Source: Gnetum montanum (Eukaryota; Streptophyta; Gnetopsida; Gnetales; Gnetaceae). From it: a DNA stretch of 64,000 bases. The stretch spans positions 71,887-135,886 of the forward strand of contig MNCI01015530.1 of assembly GCA_015680685.1 (NCBI GenBank), in the 5' to 3' direction. Positions 35,272 to 48,186 of this stretch are shown in pieces. A program made the position numbers and the translations under genes. The notes beneath the pieces are model-generated. The model did not search any database, was not told the origin of the DNA, and was given only the letters and a program-made list of their open reading frames with translations. Numbering within the stretch: position 1 is the stretch's first letter; the number at the start of each line of letters is the position of its first letter.

Positions 35272-35660
35272 AAATATTTTCTACGATGTAAAACTGGCAA
35301 AGCACATCCGCTACGATGTAAAACTGGCAAAGCTTGTCCGCTATGATGTAAAATTAGCGAAGGCAGTTCGCTATGACTATAAACTGGCACAGATAGTCTG
35401 CCATGACTATAAACTAGCACAGACTATTTGCCATGAGGAAAAACTGGCAAAGCATGGCTGCTACGATGTTAAACTAGCATATACAGTCCGCTACGACTTT
35501 AAACTGGCCCATCCACCATCCGCTACGACGATAAACTAGCACAACGGTCTGCTAGGACCTTAAACTAGCATAACAATATGCTAGGACCTTAAACTAGTGC
35601 CCCACGGTTTGCTGAGACCTTAAACCAGCACATCAGATGGTCTATGAGGACCTTAAGCTG
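35272..35660 (+). repeat. Motif array 3: about twelve 30-bp tandem units
   Basis: Units of the form CTACGATGTAAAACTGGCAA...CCG repeat about every 30 bp directly after the pol stop. The last four shift to CTAGGACCTTAAACTAGC, the form found in arrays 1 and 2. The change along the array suggests stepwise expansion. Confidence 0.9.
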
Positions 35661-37037
35661 GGTTCGTTGCATGTTCTCAGCATGCATCTATGACTCTACA
35701 AACAAGCGAGCGTGCATAGTGCTGACATGGGGTGGGACGTTGTAGTTCCAGAATGTAGTTCATGATGCCAAGAAAACATCCTCTAGAATATATGCAACAC
35801 CACTACCCCTGGCATCTTGCTGATCCTCCGAAGATATCATTTGACATCTTACTGACCTATTAGAGGTACCACCACCATAGCCCATTGCCCTAGTAGTAGC
35901 TTCCATTATCAGCACCTGCTGCTGGAGTCCCAGCACTATTGTGGCCCAACCACAATGTTGCTATCCTCCATCCCTTTCCAGCACTTGAGCCCAAAAGATG
36001 TTTAGCTATTAGGAATCTCACCTTACAACTGAACTGCATAATGTTTGCCTTGGGTGGGGACTCCTGAACACTTGCATCACCACAACTCCTAGCTGCCTTG
36101 GTGCCAAATCCTCCACGCTGATGCTGCCAGAGTCACTGCTAGCCTTTTTGATTTGGACTTTGAATGCCTTAGTAGCAACATCCAAAGCTCTAGTAGCATC
36201 CAAAGCAAGCAAGACCTTTTCCATCATTCTACTTAATGGTTGTTTCTTTTGGTTTTCTGTCTGTCATGTTTTTAGGATACATGCCGGAGGGGCGTCAGTC
36301 AGAGGTGCATTTTGCCAGGATGGAAGGACACTACATCGTTACAAAGTGGTCATCTCGACTAGCTTGGCTACTTGGGAGTGCACATCTTGTCTGTCCCCTT
36401 AACCTCATTTACCCTGTTCCTTACACCTGCAATTCTCTTTCTCACACCTCTTTTATGAATTTTTCCTGATGCTTGTAAAGCCCTCCCATATGCTCAATCG
36501 TAAAGTCCATGATGCGCGTAACGCAACTTGCCACATGGGAAGCATCTGTAGGTGGGTCAAAGCCCCATGTGGATGTAAATAACTCATCCTATGGAGGAAA
36601 CACCTATCCTACAACAACAAGGTTGTTCACAAATGAAAATGGAAAAACAACAAAAGAAAAGCGTAGAAGAGGAAAAGCTCATGCAAAAAAAAAAAAAAAA
36701 ACGCATGCCCAAAACAAATGGCACATCATCTGTTTCACGATTACCATCTCTAAGCATTCCAATGAGAGGTCAGAAAACTACAAAAGAAGTATGCCCATGC
36801 ATATCATCTCACTCACAAGCACTCCAATGAGGGACCACACTATGCTACATCTTTCCCTCCCTGAAACTTTCCTTGCAGATCCATCCTTTTCCCTTTCCCT
36901 ACATGACTATCCTAGCACTCTCAAGCATAGATAAGCAACATCTTGGCAATTACTAGGGAGGGATGTTAGCATCTTGTTTGTCTTGGTGTTTTGTATTCTT
37001 TGTCAGTGTCTCTCGGGTTCATCCTCCAGACATCGAC
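35661..37037 (+). other. N1 3' untranslated region
   Basis: No pol or gag similarity. The longest open frame (36509-36934) crosses an A-run at about 36687-36703 and is low-complexity. An A/C-rich stretch follows, then the purine tract. Confidence 0.5.
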
Positions 37038-37050
37038 AAAGAGGGGCCAA
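37038..37050 (+). other. N1 polypurine tract
   Basis: AAAGAGGGGCCAA abuts the 3' LTR start TGAAACACCA. Confidence 0.7.
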
Positions 37051-38940
37051 TGAAACACCATAAAATTTCGAGGCACTCTTGCTTCACCAGGGTCTTGGAA
37101 CTGAGGCAAGGATTTCCACAAGTGTAGCCTCATGACCGTTTGGTAGGAAATGAATGCACTGAGATTAGATTGTCTAGTCTGGCAAGTTTTCTATCTCCAG
37201 AGCTGGCAGGCCTAATGGACTCTGTAGCCTACCCACCTAGAAAATTCACCCAACTGATAGTTTACTCAGAAACCATGCTAGGAGTTGTCGACGGTGCTCA
37301 AGATGGACAAAATAGTTCGACAAGTTTTCTAGTGAAGAAGTTTGCTACGCTATGTAGCGTAGCAAGCATCGGAAAATAGTTGTTCAGGTAATCAAGTGTA
37401 AACTGTTGCAGAACAAGGTGGTATGCTATGCTACGCTACGCAGTGTAGTGCAGTGTAGCAAAGGAAAATCAGAAAGGCCTAGCTTACCAAGTGGTTCCAA
37501 TAGGGAAATTGCACTCGGCAAGCACTTTAGCCTCCAAAACTAGTTACCTTGTTCGACTTCAAGTCCTTTAGCAAAGTTTCTTACTAGAAAGTGGCAGATT
37601 GAACAAAAAGCAGGATTTGCTGGCTACTACGTTGTGCTACCCTACATAGCGTAGCACATCGTAGCGACAATACAAGAGTAGCAGAAAGTGTTTCAAATGC
37701 AAGTTCAGAATGTCCAAAAGCTTCCCTTCATAAGGGGCAAGCATGATCAAGCTTCAAACAAACGTTTTCAAGTTCAACACAAGTCACAGATAAAGCCAGC
37801 TACTATGCTATGCTATGCCACGTAGCATAGTGTAGCATAGCAAAGATGCAAAACCAAATAAAAATGCTTCGAAAGTTAACTCGACGTGCACCAAGGTTTC
37901 TAGAAAATGTTGTTGACTCCAACACAAGTTTTTTGTTCGAACTGGTGGCTACGCTGTGCTACGCTACATAGCGTAGTACAGCGTAGTGAGCAGCTACACC
38001 ACGCCAATGTGCTACGCTACATAGTGTAGCACAGCGTAGCAAGTGGCTACACTACTTCAATGTGCTTCATTTCTTGCTTGCATTGTTGGCACACTTGATT
38101 CCAGCATTTTTAGTTTCGTTAACATGGTTGTAGCGTAAGCAAGTTCACAACCGGCATTGCACATCTTTGTAGTACAGGCACGTCAACATATGATGTCAAG
38201 CCTCATTTCTTGCCTACTCCTAGCCCTATAGATACCCCTATAGACAAATCTCAAAGGGTTGGCTTTTTTGCAGAAAGAACTAGAATTTTTGCATTGAAGA
38301 GAGCGGTTGGCAAGTTGGCAATTTGAGTTGGGTTTTTGCATTGGCGCTTTTTGCATGTTGGATTTTCTTTGCGGTTGGGCTTTTGACTCAAAGAATTGGC
38401 ATTTTTGCATTAACAAAAGCGGTTGGCTGGTTGGCATTTTGCACTGGTTGGTTCTTCTGGTTGGCATTTCTCATCCAAAGAGTTGGCATCTTTGTGTAGT
38501 TGGCTTTTAAGTTCACACTCAAAAGCATAGTTGAGGCATTTTGAGCATTCTGGTCATTCTTGAACTCTTTGTGTGTCTTCGGTGTTGTATAACTTGTTAT
38601 AAATTTTTAATCAAGGTGAACAATCGAATCCGCAACTTTGCGGCAGTGCATTCTCTTACCCTAGTTTATTCTGTTATCTCTTTATAGTTATCACTATTTG
38701 GCATTATGTTCTTTATTCCTGCATTTATTGATCGTTGATTTTGCCTCACATATCTCGCATTTAAACAACATTCACATAAGGTTAAGTTACACTGATTAAG
38801 TCGCTGTCTGATCAACCAGACCATTTAGGGTTCCCCACTTCTATTTTTTATCCAGCCTGGCCCTCACACGGATCCAGGGTTAAACTATTTGCCCAAAAAC
38901 CTCTTGATGTTTCCAGCCATCGATGTTTTCAGTCGCTACA
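37051..38940 (+). repeat. N1 3' LTR
   Basis: This 1890-bp LTR matches 20420-22422 throughout. It keeps six palindromes (about 37340-38050), a mutated TATA (CTATAGATAC, 38226-38235), the GTTGGC-rich stretch, and ends CGCTACA. Confidence 0.9.
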
Positions 38941-38945
38941 GCCAA

Positions 38946-41322
38946 ATCCCATCCTCTACTTTGCCTAATCAACTTCCTGCCATCCACAATAATGCATAAA
39001 GTGGAAAGAAAGAGATGGAGAATGAGTGATGGACATATGAGAGAAGGTGAAAGTGGAACATTATTGGATCCCCAACTAGCCATTCAATTAGCTTATGGGT
39101 GTACATAAGCACATCCTCTACCCTGTCAGAGATCCACTACTACATTAGTTCACCGCTAGTCATTCACATAGTAGAGATATATTTCCAAGTCCTCTTTATA
39201 AATGTAAGGTTACACCTACCACTACCATCTAGGATTGATTATTCTATGGTCTAATAATTGGTGAAACTAAACTAGGGAAATGCATAATAAATCATCTAGA
39301 AGTCAAGATCTTGGTATGATTTTCCTTCATTCGTGTATGTATGCACAACAAGCTCCCTGAAGTTTGCTTTACTGGAAACCTCTCATCAATCCCTCTAGCT
39401 ACACTAATCTATCCTAATCTCAATAGTAATTACATTACCAAAGGTTACTAAGAAAGAGACTTCTAAGCCTTCATGGTCATAGGTGGGAAAAAACAAGAGA
39501 TTATCTTGGACTATTAAATTTGGTGATCAAGTGATCTAGGAAATAGGTTGAATATGAGAAAGACTTGCATAGTTATTGGTCCAACCACTCATTTTGATCT
39601 TAATTTGAGCAATGATCAGATCAATATGGGATAATAAAGATACCAATTTGTATGAACTAATAAAGTTAGAGTTACATTGCTTTTCGCATCACTCATCATC
39701 ATCAATATCATTTTTCTTCTTCTTATTCTTCTTTTTTTCAAGATTTTTCTTATTTTTCTTTTTCATTTTTCATTCATTTCATTCTCTATTTCTTTCTTTC
39801 TCTATATGTATTTCATCTTTGCTTTCATGAGAAGAGGACTTTTGAATGGTGCATGAGAATTATGGAAATGATTAATGTACCAGATCATCACATGGAATCT
39901 TCATATTACATGAACATGAGAATTCATTCCTTACCACATGACATGCATAGGTCCATAATATCTCGAACCTCTTCTTATTAGGGTGGCCAAGCATGGTAGC
40001 ATGTGCACCTTGGTCCAATCACATCAATCTAACCCATATAGTGATCACAAGGATTCTTGATGATACACCCTTTCCTTTCTAGTGACTAAGCATTCTTCCA
40101 AGATTCTAGAGCTCATATCCTAAGGCATGAACCCATCACTTATTCATAGTTCTAGTAGCAATAGCTTTAACAACTCATGGTGTGAGTTCTAGATCCTTGC
40201 TAATTTTGAGGCTATTTCATCAATGATGGATAGAAGAAAAGTGTGTGGATGAATTTTGTGTTGTGGGCATTTCATCAATCAAGGATCCACTTTGGATGTG
40301 TTTAGCATTTTCTCATCACTATCACATTTATAACTCATCCATCTACCATTGGCTTATCAGGATAGTGTTTATAAAGCACATGAACTAATTTTTCCTATAC
40401 ACATGATTAAAACACATAATAAAAGAAAAGAAAAGATCATGAATGATTGTCCATTATGCTCAAAAATGCAAAGATATAACTAACAAAAAAATTTATTAAA
40501 AGCACACAAAAATGCAAACCAAAGAAACAAAAAAAATAAAATACAAATCCAACAAACAAACCGTACTATACCATCGAAGCCACTACATTGAGGGCTTTTT
40601 ATCCATCACTAAGTTCAAGGCTGATACCTAGCAAGCTTCTTGATGAACTATTTATTTAGAAGAGTACCCTCCTTGGTTTTGATTCTTTGAAGATAATGAT
40701 AAAGACAATAAGCATGAATCCTTATAGACCTTTTTATTCTTATTTCTTTTATAAAAATTCTTTTTTTTGTGAGGTGATGACTTTATTTCCATGGAAGGAA
40801 CATGATGATTGTGATATGATCCAATAGTGTATGATGATGGAAAAAAAGGATAGTAACTTGCATTAAGGAATTGGATATGTTTCCACCATGGTAGATCTAA
40901 AACTCCCTCTTGTAATGGTATAGAAGGCCATGATGCACTTTGTTGGACTTGTAGTTGTTGAGATAGTTGTAGTGCATATGGCCAATATTGGTGGGGTATT
41001 GCATGAGGTATTTGGTTCATGGCCTACTAAGTTTTATGATAGGAAGAAGGATAATATGAAAATATTATTGTGATGTAGAGGAAGCACTCCAAGAATCAAG
41101 TTTCATCCCTTATTGAAGTTGTGGCTGAAAAAATGAACCATAAGAATAAGGAATTTAATCATGGTAAGGCCTCTTACTTCTTGTTTTAACTTTGCTAGTT
41201 GATTCAATGAATTATTTTTTCAAATCCTTGAAACATAAAGCCATATTTTGATTTAGCATGCTACAAACCTTATCAACAACATTATCAAGGACTACCAAAG
41301 TATTTTTCATTCTCATGCTTTC
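38946..41322 (-). other. Element Y interior downstream of gag
   Basis: On the minus strand, 40652-41020 is a 122-codon open frame rich in Gln, Pro, Ser and Lys. It could be the tail of gag; I recognise no domain. 39700-39830 is a pyrimidine-rich (CTT)n-like tract. No RT or integrase motif was seen. Confidence 0.45.
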
Positions 41323-42545
41323 CTAAACAAGGGATTTAATAGCATTAGAAGGTTGAATCTTACATTTGAAATTCTTTACATCCTTTTGAAATTGGGAATT
41401 TATGTTAGCTTTCTTTACATTTGCATGCTTATGCCATTCAGCTTCCAATTTAACTACATCGTCCAATACAACAACAATCTTAGTCATAGTTCTTTGATAA
41501 AGATCATTGATGATATATATATCCATCCTTTCATAATTTCTTAGTCTTACTCCTTCCATGAGGTGCATTAATTGGTCATGTTTGTTGAACCCATAATTTA
41601 GATGTTGTTTGAACATGTAATTGTACCATTCAATGGCTACATCCAATGATTCATTGGTATTCTACTTCCATCCTGCTATCTTCATTTTAAGATTTGCAAC
41701 TTGCGCATAAGATTAAAATTCAATGTGAAAAGCTTTTAACATGCATATCCAAGAAGAGTTGGAATTGGGTGAAAGAGATTGATATGATGTTTTAGCATAA
41801 TTAGTGAGTGTGTGAGCAAGAATATGGAGCTTCTACCACTAACTATTCAATTCTTGTAGGTCACAAGAGAAAATAAATGTTTTAACATGAAGCTACATAT
41901 CATCATTCGACTACCCATTGAATGTGGAAATGTTAGTCATATCAATATTTTTAATTCTTCTCACCTCAAAGCTTTCAAATGGGATGCAAACTGCTTCATG
42001 AATTTGACCATAGTAGGTCCATGGAAATAATAGCTCATCCAAGCCATCAACACCTTCATTCAAATGAAGATAAGATAAAGGTGGAATGATGGACTACTTT
42101 AGATCACCATAGGTTTAGCATAGGTCCCATAGACAAAGATGCATGGACTTCCTTCCCCTAGAATTATTTGTATTGTAGCAATGGGAGTGTCTAGGAGAAG
42201 GTCTTGCCTACTTCCTAGCATGTATGCGGGTGTAATCCTACTCCGTAATTATATCAAGAATATTTTACTTTTCATGAGTAGCATACTAGTGTTGGGGTGA
42301 AAAGGTTCACAATTTGTGAAATCCTTGATGAAGCCATGATTGAACAAAGCCTTCTTAAAGGTGGAAGGTGTAGCTTCTCTAGGTTTTTTACAAAATATTC
42401 CATGAGCATCACACTATCATCCTAGTTTATCTTGATGAAATTTTATTATAATAGGGAATGCTACTTCAATCACCATGTTTTTAAAAGTGATTTGGACTAA
42501 CTAATAATTCTACACTAATCTATTTTCATCACTCAATTTAGCCAT
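41323..42545 (-). pseudogene. gag: Element Y gag
   Basis: Reading on the minus strand from ATG at 42545, after the PBS, the first 600 bp are shifted and interrupted. From about 41930 a retrotransposon-gag domain is legible: LHVKTFIFSCDLQELNS, SWICMLKAFHIEF, SYAQVANLKMKI, then IEWYNYMFKQHLNYGFNKHD and LYQRTMTKIVVVLDDVVKLE. The last 107 codons (41646-41323) are uninterrupted. It resembles Ty3/gypsy Gag. No Cys/His knuckle was found. Confidence 0.6.
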
Positions 42546-42633
42546 GATTTCTGTAGTCCTTTATTTCCTAAAAAATGAAAAAGTTAAAAAATGGTAAATT
42601 TTTAAGTATTTCAAGGAAATTCATGAATGCCTT

Positions 42634-42651
42634 CCTTGACAATGGTGCCAA
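42634..42651 (-). other. Primer-binding site of element Y
   Basis: On the minus strand TTGGCACCATTGTCAAGG adjoins the LTR end (CCCTATCA). It equals TTGGCGCCGTTGTCGGGG with four G-to-A changes, three of them at CG sites, so it is a decayed tRNA-Asp-type PBS. Confidence 0.65.
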
Positions 42652-43619
42652 TGATAGGGATCATGCCAATTTTAGACTAATGAAATTATATAATATAAAA
42701 TGCAATGTGGTTTATTTATAAGCTTCAAAAATAATGTTGAGTGACTTGCCAAGAGCACTCATGGATATCATTGCATTTCATAAAATATAAAAGATATTAT
42801 AATGGATATGATACAATTAAAACCCATGTTACCATGGTAGGGGATACAAAGAATATTTATAATGTTATATTTTATAATTTTTCTAGATTTTATGAATATA
42901 AGAACAAAACAAACATAAAAACATGTTCATCATAATCCCTCTTGGGAAAGGTACAATGCTTGTGTTGTAATTCCCTCTTGGGGATAGGTGTAACACCACA
43001 CAAAAAATGCAATAAATATGACTCTTAGTTACAACCTTGATGATCCAACATCATGCTATGTAGTTATTATCTCCTTGGGCAAGGATGAATTGTTATAGCT
43101 TATGAATATGAGAATCAAATAAATAATTTCATTATTTTAATAATTTATAATATTTATCATATTTTAAATATTTAAGACATTAATGATGGAACAAGGAAAA
43201 ATCATAATCTTTATTCATTATGCAAACATTGGACTCCACATTAATCAAACGGTTCTAGGCTATGTAAGCATAGTAGCACTTTGATAGAGTTTAGTTGCAA
43301 TTGTGAAAGTGATGACTTAAAAGATACACAATACAAGGGAGAAAATCAACTTATACAAGGGAGGAAGAGTTCTTCATATAAACTAAATGACAAAAGACTA
43401 AATGAAATCCAAATTAAGACTAAGATTGACTAAATTATGTGTGAGAGCTCATCCCAAGTATTTATAGTTTTATTAATAAAATCAAGGAGGTTCATCAACA
43501 CTTAGGTGTCAATGAAGATTCATTAACATAACCTTGGTTAATTAAAATGTACTTTTGACACTTTGGCCTCAAATTGGACAAGCTTAGGGTGTGTTGATAG
43601 GGATGTGTTGATGCCCCTA

Positions 43620-44849
43620 TGTGGACCTTTTTGTGTGTAAAAACACTAATTAAAATGAAGATAAAGTTTATGTGTGTGGTTATAGGACTAAGATGAGATG
43701 ACAAGGAATGCACTAGTGTAAATAGAAGGAGCAAGTCATCCACAAGGTCTCATCGTTTCATCCACAAAAGGAAAGCTTAAAGGAAAAGAATTCAAAGAAC
43801 ATGGGTAAGAATTTTTTTCATCATTGAAACATGTGGAAGATCAAGATTGTGGAAAAGGAATGATGAATTAATTATGCAAAGGAAGGTTGAATAAAGATGT
43901 CTCTAAGAAATAGTAGACGTCTTAGCAGAATTGGAGGATGCATAGGCAAAAACATCTTCAAGAAATAGACAATGTATTTTCTCAGGCAAAGATGTCTTCC
44001 ATCAAGCAAAGACATCTTCACATAATGCAGGCTAGTTTCAAAAATAAATTTTTCATTAAACAAAGACATCTTTCCAGAATGGAACTTTCAGAAAGATGTC
44101 TTTCCCAGACAAGGACATCTTTCCAAAATAGAAGGGAAATATAGAAAGATGTCTTAGGCATGAAGAAGACATCTTCCATGACCAATAGTGACCATTTGCT
44201 AGCTATTGCATGAGTTCCAAGATGGATTTGAAAACATAGCAGCTATAAGAAGACATCCTATGCATTGAGAAATATGTAAGCTTGTGTACAATCATTGTCT
44301 AATCATTTGTCTATCATTGTAATAACTATTGCTCTTCATGGTATCATCATTTATTCATTGTAAAGTATGATGTACCTTAAAGTACAAGGATCAAAAAATG
44401 AAGTTGCATTCATCATTTGTAGTTATTCTCCCTTGTTGCCCTGTGGGGTTAACGTGAATCTTGTAAGAAGGCATCTTCCTTGAGCTTGTTAGGATCCTAT
44501 GTGATTGAGTGATTGGTGTTGTGGCACAACACTCCAGAGTGGAGATCAAGATTGTAAAGGTTGTGGAATCCTGGAAACCACATTCCAAGCTTGATAGGAC
44601 CTTGTGGGATTAAGTGGTTGATGTTGTAGCATAAAACTCTAGAGTGGGACTTGAAGATTGTATAGGGTGTGGACCCTTCAAACCACATTTGAGAACAACA
44701 AAGTCTAGAGGTGTGCTTGCAATCTACCCTTTGAGTGTGGATTACCCAAGCTGGGGAACCATGTTAAATTTGATGTGTGTGTGCTTTGTCTCAAAAATGT
44801 TTAATTAGGGAACTAATTCATCCCCCCCTTCTAAGTTGAATGATCCACA
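43620..44849 (+). repeat. 5' LTR of the gag-only Copia-type element
   Basis: 1230 bp. A cluster of AAGATGTCT/AGACATCTT motifs lies at 43893-44175. The end AATGATCCACA is followed by one base and the PBS. Identity to the 3' LTR is about 84% by eye. Confidence 0.9.
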
Positions 44850-44851
44850 AG

Positions 44852-44863
44852 TGGTATCAGAGC
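44852..44863 (+). other. Primer-binding site, initiator-Met tRNA
   Basis: TGGTATCAGAGC, an exact match to the standard plant Copia PBS. Confidence 0.9.
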
Positions 44864-44904
44864 CTGGTACTCTTTTTTGTCATGATCAACTTCAAGAGTG
44901 AACA

Positions 44905-45834
44905 ATGAATGGGACATCTTACACAAAGCCACCCATGTTTGAGATATTTGAATTCACCTATTGGAAAGCTAGAATGTAAGGGTTCTTCAAATCCATGGAT
45001 TTTGAAGTGTGGGAGTTAATCCTTGAAGGCTATGCTCTGCTTATTGATAGTTCCAATGGCATTGTCAAGCCTCACAACAAATGGACATAAGAGGAAAATG
45101 ATAAGTTCATGTTTGATTTAAAAGAAAATAATTATTTATATTGTGCATTGAATAAATCTAAATTTAATCGAGTAGCAAGATGTAAAATGACCAATCAAAT
45201 TTGGAAAACTTTAGAAGATACTTATGACGGAACATCTATTGTTAAGAAATCAAAATTATTAGTTTTACAAAGTGATTATGATAAACTCAAAATGAGAGAA
45301 GGTGAGAAAATAAATGATTATTTTTCTATAGCTAATGATCTTATTGTGGATTTTAGAGGAACAAGAAAAGATCTACCTAAAATCAATGTCATCATCAAAA
45401 TGATTAGAACTCTACAACTAGAGTTCAAACAAAAGATTACAGATATGGAGGAAATCAAAAATTTCTCAACATTAAAATTTGAAGAGCTTCAAAGCACTCT
45501 CATTGCTTATGAAATGAATCTCATAAGTGAAGGAGCAATATAAGAAAGAATTATTTCTCTAAAAACTGTCTTCAAGGAGAAAGAGTTAAATGAGCATGAT
45601 GAGGGTAGCGAAGATGAGATTTCATTTCTCTTAAGAAAAGTACAATGATTGCTTACAAGAAGAAACTATGGTACATCTCAGCAAAGACCCAATATTTTCA
45701 AGGATAGAGATAGAGTTAAAAAATTTTTAAATGCTTCTAACTTAGATTTCTCTTCTATAGAATGTTGGGTTTGTGGAGGAAGAGGCCATGTGACCTTCGA
45801 ATGTCCTAGTGATCCTAGTGATAGAAAAGTATAG
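44905..45834 (+). pseudogene. gag: Copia-type Gag (UBN2 family) with zinc knuckle
   Basis: From ATG at 44905 (MNGTSYTKPPMFE) a single frame continues to 45834 with only four internal stops (44977, 45088, 45541, 45646). The longest clean piece is 45109-45543. Motifs: WKTLEDTYDGTSIVKKSKL, LVLQSDYDKLKMREGEKIND and LISEGAI of the UBN2/Retrotran_gag_2 domain, then CWVCGGRGHVTFEC near 45763-45804, a complete C-X2-C-X4-H-X4-C knuckle. The good frame retention shows this was a functional Gag. It would assemble the particle and bind element RNA, with enzymes supplied by another element. Confidence 0.85.
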
Positions 45835-45850
45835 CTAAAGAATAGATCCA

Positions 45851-46411
45851 ATGATGAGGAATGTTAACATTTATACAAGTTGGGATGATGGTAAGCAAAG
45901 TGAAGAAGAAGCATGTAATTCTTCAAAAGCTTCACATCTCATTTGCATGGCACTTACAGATGAAAATTCCTCACATATGACTGAACAAGATGGTAAGTGT
46001 GATAAGATGTATAGTAAATTTAAAGAAGAAACTTTTATTTTACATCATTTGATTAGGAAGGTAAAGAAATTAGTACTTTCTAATCTATATGCTATTCATG
46101 CTAAAGTGAAAGAAGAGATCTTAGACATAAAAGTTAAGATTCAACAACTAACGTCTTTTAATAAGGAGTGCAACAAGGTTCAAGAAGAGGAGACTTCTAA
46201 AAAAAAACCAAAGAATTTAGAGGAAGCCACACATGAAAATTCAAGCTCAACACATAAAAATTCAAGCTCGACACATTTAAATTCAAGCTTAAGCATAGTC
46301 AAGTTTGATAATTTTGATCATGAGGATAATACTTTATTTGTTTGTAAAAATTGTGATTGTAAGCAAACTCTTAACTATACTCATGATGATCAAAACAAGA
46401 TTAATGCTTGA
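45851..46411 (+). CDS. Second ORF of the gag-only element (Gag tail or extra protein)
   Basis: This is an uninterrupted 186-codon frame, shifted from gag, starting MMRNVNIYTSWDD. It is strongly charged, with a probable coiled coil (LVLSNLYAIHAKVKEEILDI), a short NSSSTH repeat (three times near 46240-46280) and CKNCDCKQ near the end. It could be the shifted C-terminal part of Gag. I recognise no enzyme motif. Confidence 0.55.
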   Translation: MMRNVNIYTSWDDGKQSEEEACNSSKASHLICMALTDENSSHMTEQDGKCDKMYSKFKEETFILHHLIRKVKKLVLSNLYAIHAKVKEEILDIKVKIQQLTSFNKECNKVQEEETSKKKPKNLEEATHENSSSTHKNSSSTHLNSSLSIVKFDNFDHEDNTLFVCKNCDCKQTLNYTHDDQNKINA

Positions 46412-48172
46412 TCTTGTCAAAAAGACTTTGGTAAGGAAATTATGTAGGTACCAATAAGTGAGAATGAAGAGAAGTGGAGTAATGAAAATAATGCAACAAA
46501 TGATAAATGATTCTATCATACAGAACATAAGCAAATGGAGATATCACATACACAATCCAATGAAAAAGAACCCAAAGATGAGGAGATACTTCATGATAGG
46601 GGATCTCATCTCAGACTCCATTAATCTTCTCTCCACACTAGCAAGCAAGGTGAGTTCAGGTAAGTTTCCATCTCTTTTCATGCTATTTTATAAGAATATG
46701 ATTTAAAAAGTCCAAAATTATTTTGGTCTTGAAAATGGTGGTATAATTGTTTGGAGCATCACTTACATTCATTTTTGAGCTCAATACAATTGGTTCTATG
46801 AAAAAATGTGTGTACCACTTATTTTGATTTTTCTTGGATTATTATCTTGTAATATTTTTTTGCTTTCAATCTTGTTTAAACCTCTTGTGATGATCTACTT
46901 CTAAGCTCATGAATTTTTGGGATATGTTTTCTATTGTAAGATAAGACATGCCTTTGAAAATTTTATTAATGTTACTTACCCTCCACATTTTTGAGTCATA
47001 GTTGTAGTGTTTTGGTGATTTACAACATTTGTACATTAATGTTAAAAGCCCAAGATAAGCATCACATGTATAGGGGGAGCCTATTCCTCATTATCCACTA
47101 CCATCTTGGAGGTCACAAATGTAGGGGGAGTCTTTGGAGACTTTAGTCAAGAAATATTGAAAAAACAAGGTATTCCAAAATGAGCAAGATAAGGATATCA
47201 TGAGGTATTTTTTCTTTCAAGTGGATGGCTGAGTCTTGAATTTGTGTTCTTGATGAAGTGTATATACATATTTATCTATCAACATGATCATCACTTTGTT
47301 TTTAAAAAATGGTTCTGGCATTACCTTATACAAAAAGAAAATATGCATGTTTCTCTCATGGCTTCCATATCCTTGTGTTTATGTTTTTTCAAATTTTTGG
47401 TTGAATATAGATATACTAGTTGTAATGGGATCATTGTTTCAAATAGTTAGGCTACTTGATCTATATTTGGTATCTAGCATCAAAATTATGTGTCATTTTT
47501 GGATTAGTTGTAACTCCTTGTTTTGAACTAATGAGAGTAAATCTTAATGTATCTTTAGCCAAATTATTCGATATTCAAGCATAAGCTAAAGCAAGAAGTA
47601 CCGATACTTTTATGAAAGAATGCAAATAGTGATATTATTCCTTGTAAAAATATGATCAAGAACATGATCTTTTTTATTATTAGAAAGTGTCCATGATTTT
47701 GATTGAAATATCTTTCAAGTAGTTTGCTTTGAGATTTGGCATGGTTGATTTCACATTGTAAAGTTGTATTGCTATATTCTCCTTATCATAAATATTTACA
47801 AAGATGGAGAATATTAACTATTAAAAGAATCTTGCACTATAAACTACTAATGACTTATTAATTGAGAAACAAGTTACTTGATCTTCGAGGTTTATACTTC
47901 ACTTCTAGCTTTAAGTTTGAATATTGCTTGAAAGGCTTGGATTAGTTCTTGACAATTTTGGGACAGGTCATCATGCACTTTAACTAATATTCTTGCTTAG
48001 TTACATTTTTTTATTGGTTATGCATAGTCTTTGAAATTATTTCTCTTTTATGATATCTCTTTTGAACTAAGTTTATCTGATTTATCCTTTTTGTTACTGT
48101 TCAAAAAGGAGGATAATAGTATGATTATATTTGTATGATCACTCATCCATTTTCTTAAGTTTGAACATCACC
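46412..48172 (+). other. Interior of the gag-only element without pol
   Basis: 1.76 kb, T-rich, no frame above about 80 codons and none of the integrase or RT signatures in any frame. It ends in a purine tract AAAAAGGTGGAGAT (48173-48186) directly before the 3' LTR. Confidence 0.65.
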
Positions 48173-48186
48173 AAAAAGGTGGAGAT

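Larger units (their letters stand above)
20420..38940 (+). mobile_element. Tat/Ogre-like Ty3/gypsy element ('N1') with antisense gene
   Basis: This 18.5-kb element has LTRs 20420-22422 and 37051-38940, both starting TGAAACACNA. The flanking duplication is GCGAA (20415-20419) and GCCAA (38941-38945), one mismatch. Order on +: LTR, PBS, gag, protease, motif array 1, antisense multi-exon gene (-), array 2, RT, truncated RNase H, archaeal-type RNase H, integrase, array 3, 3' region, purine tract, LTR. The second RNase H domain and a long insert between protease and RT are known features of the Tat/Ogre lineage. Stops in all ORFs make it inactive. LTR identity is about 88% by eye, so it is younger than its host element Y. 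Confidence 0.85.

Noticed and set aside
35252-35539. CRISPR-like 30-bp repeat array and its 95-codon ORF
   Set aside because: Units are contiguous, without unique spacers, and drift gradually; the ORF is a by-product of the tandem repeat following the pol stop.
36509-36934. 141-codon + strand open frame in the N1 3' region
   Set aside because: It is low-complexity, crosses a long A-run, overlaps a second open frame, and has no domain or counterpart.
39612-39830. Phe-rich 72-codon frame
   Set aside because: It is a translation of a pyrimidine-rich tract, not a membrane protein.
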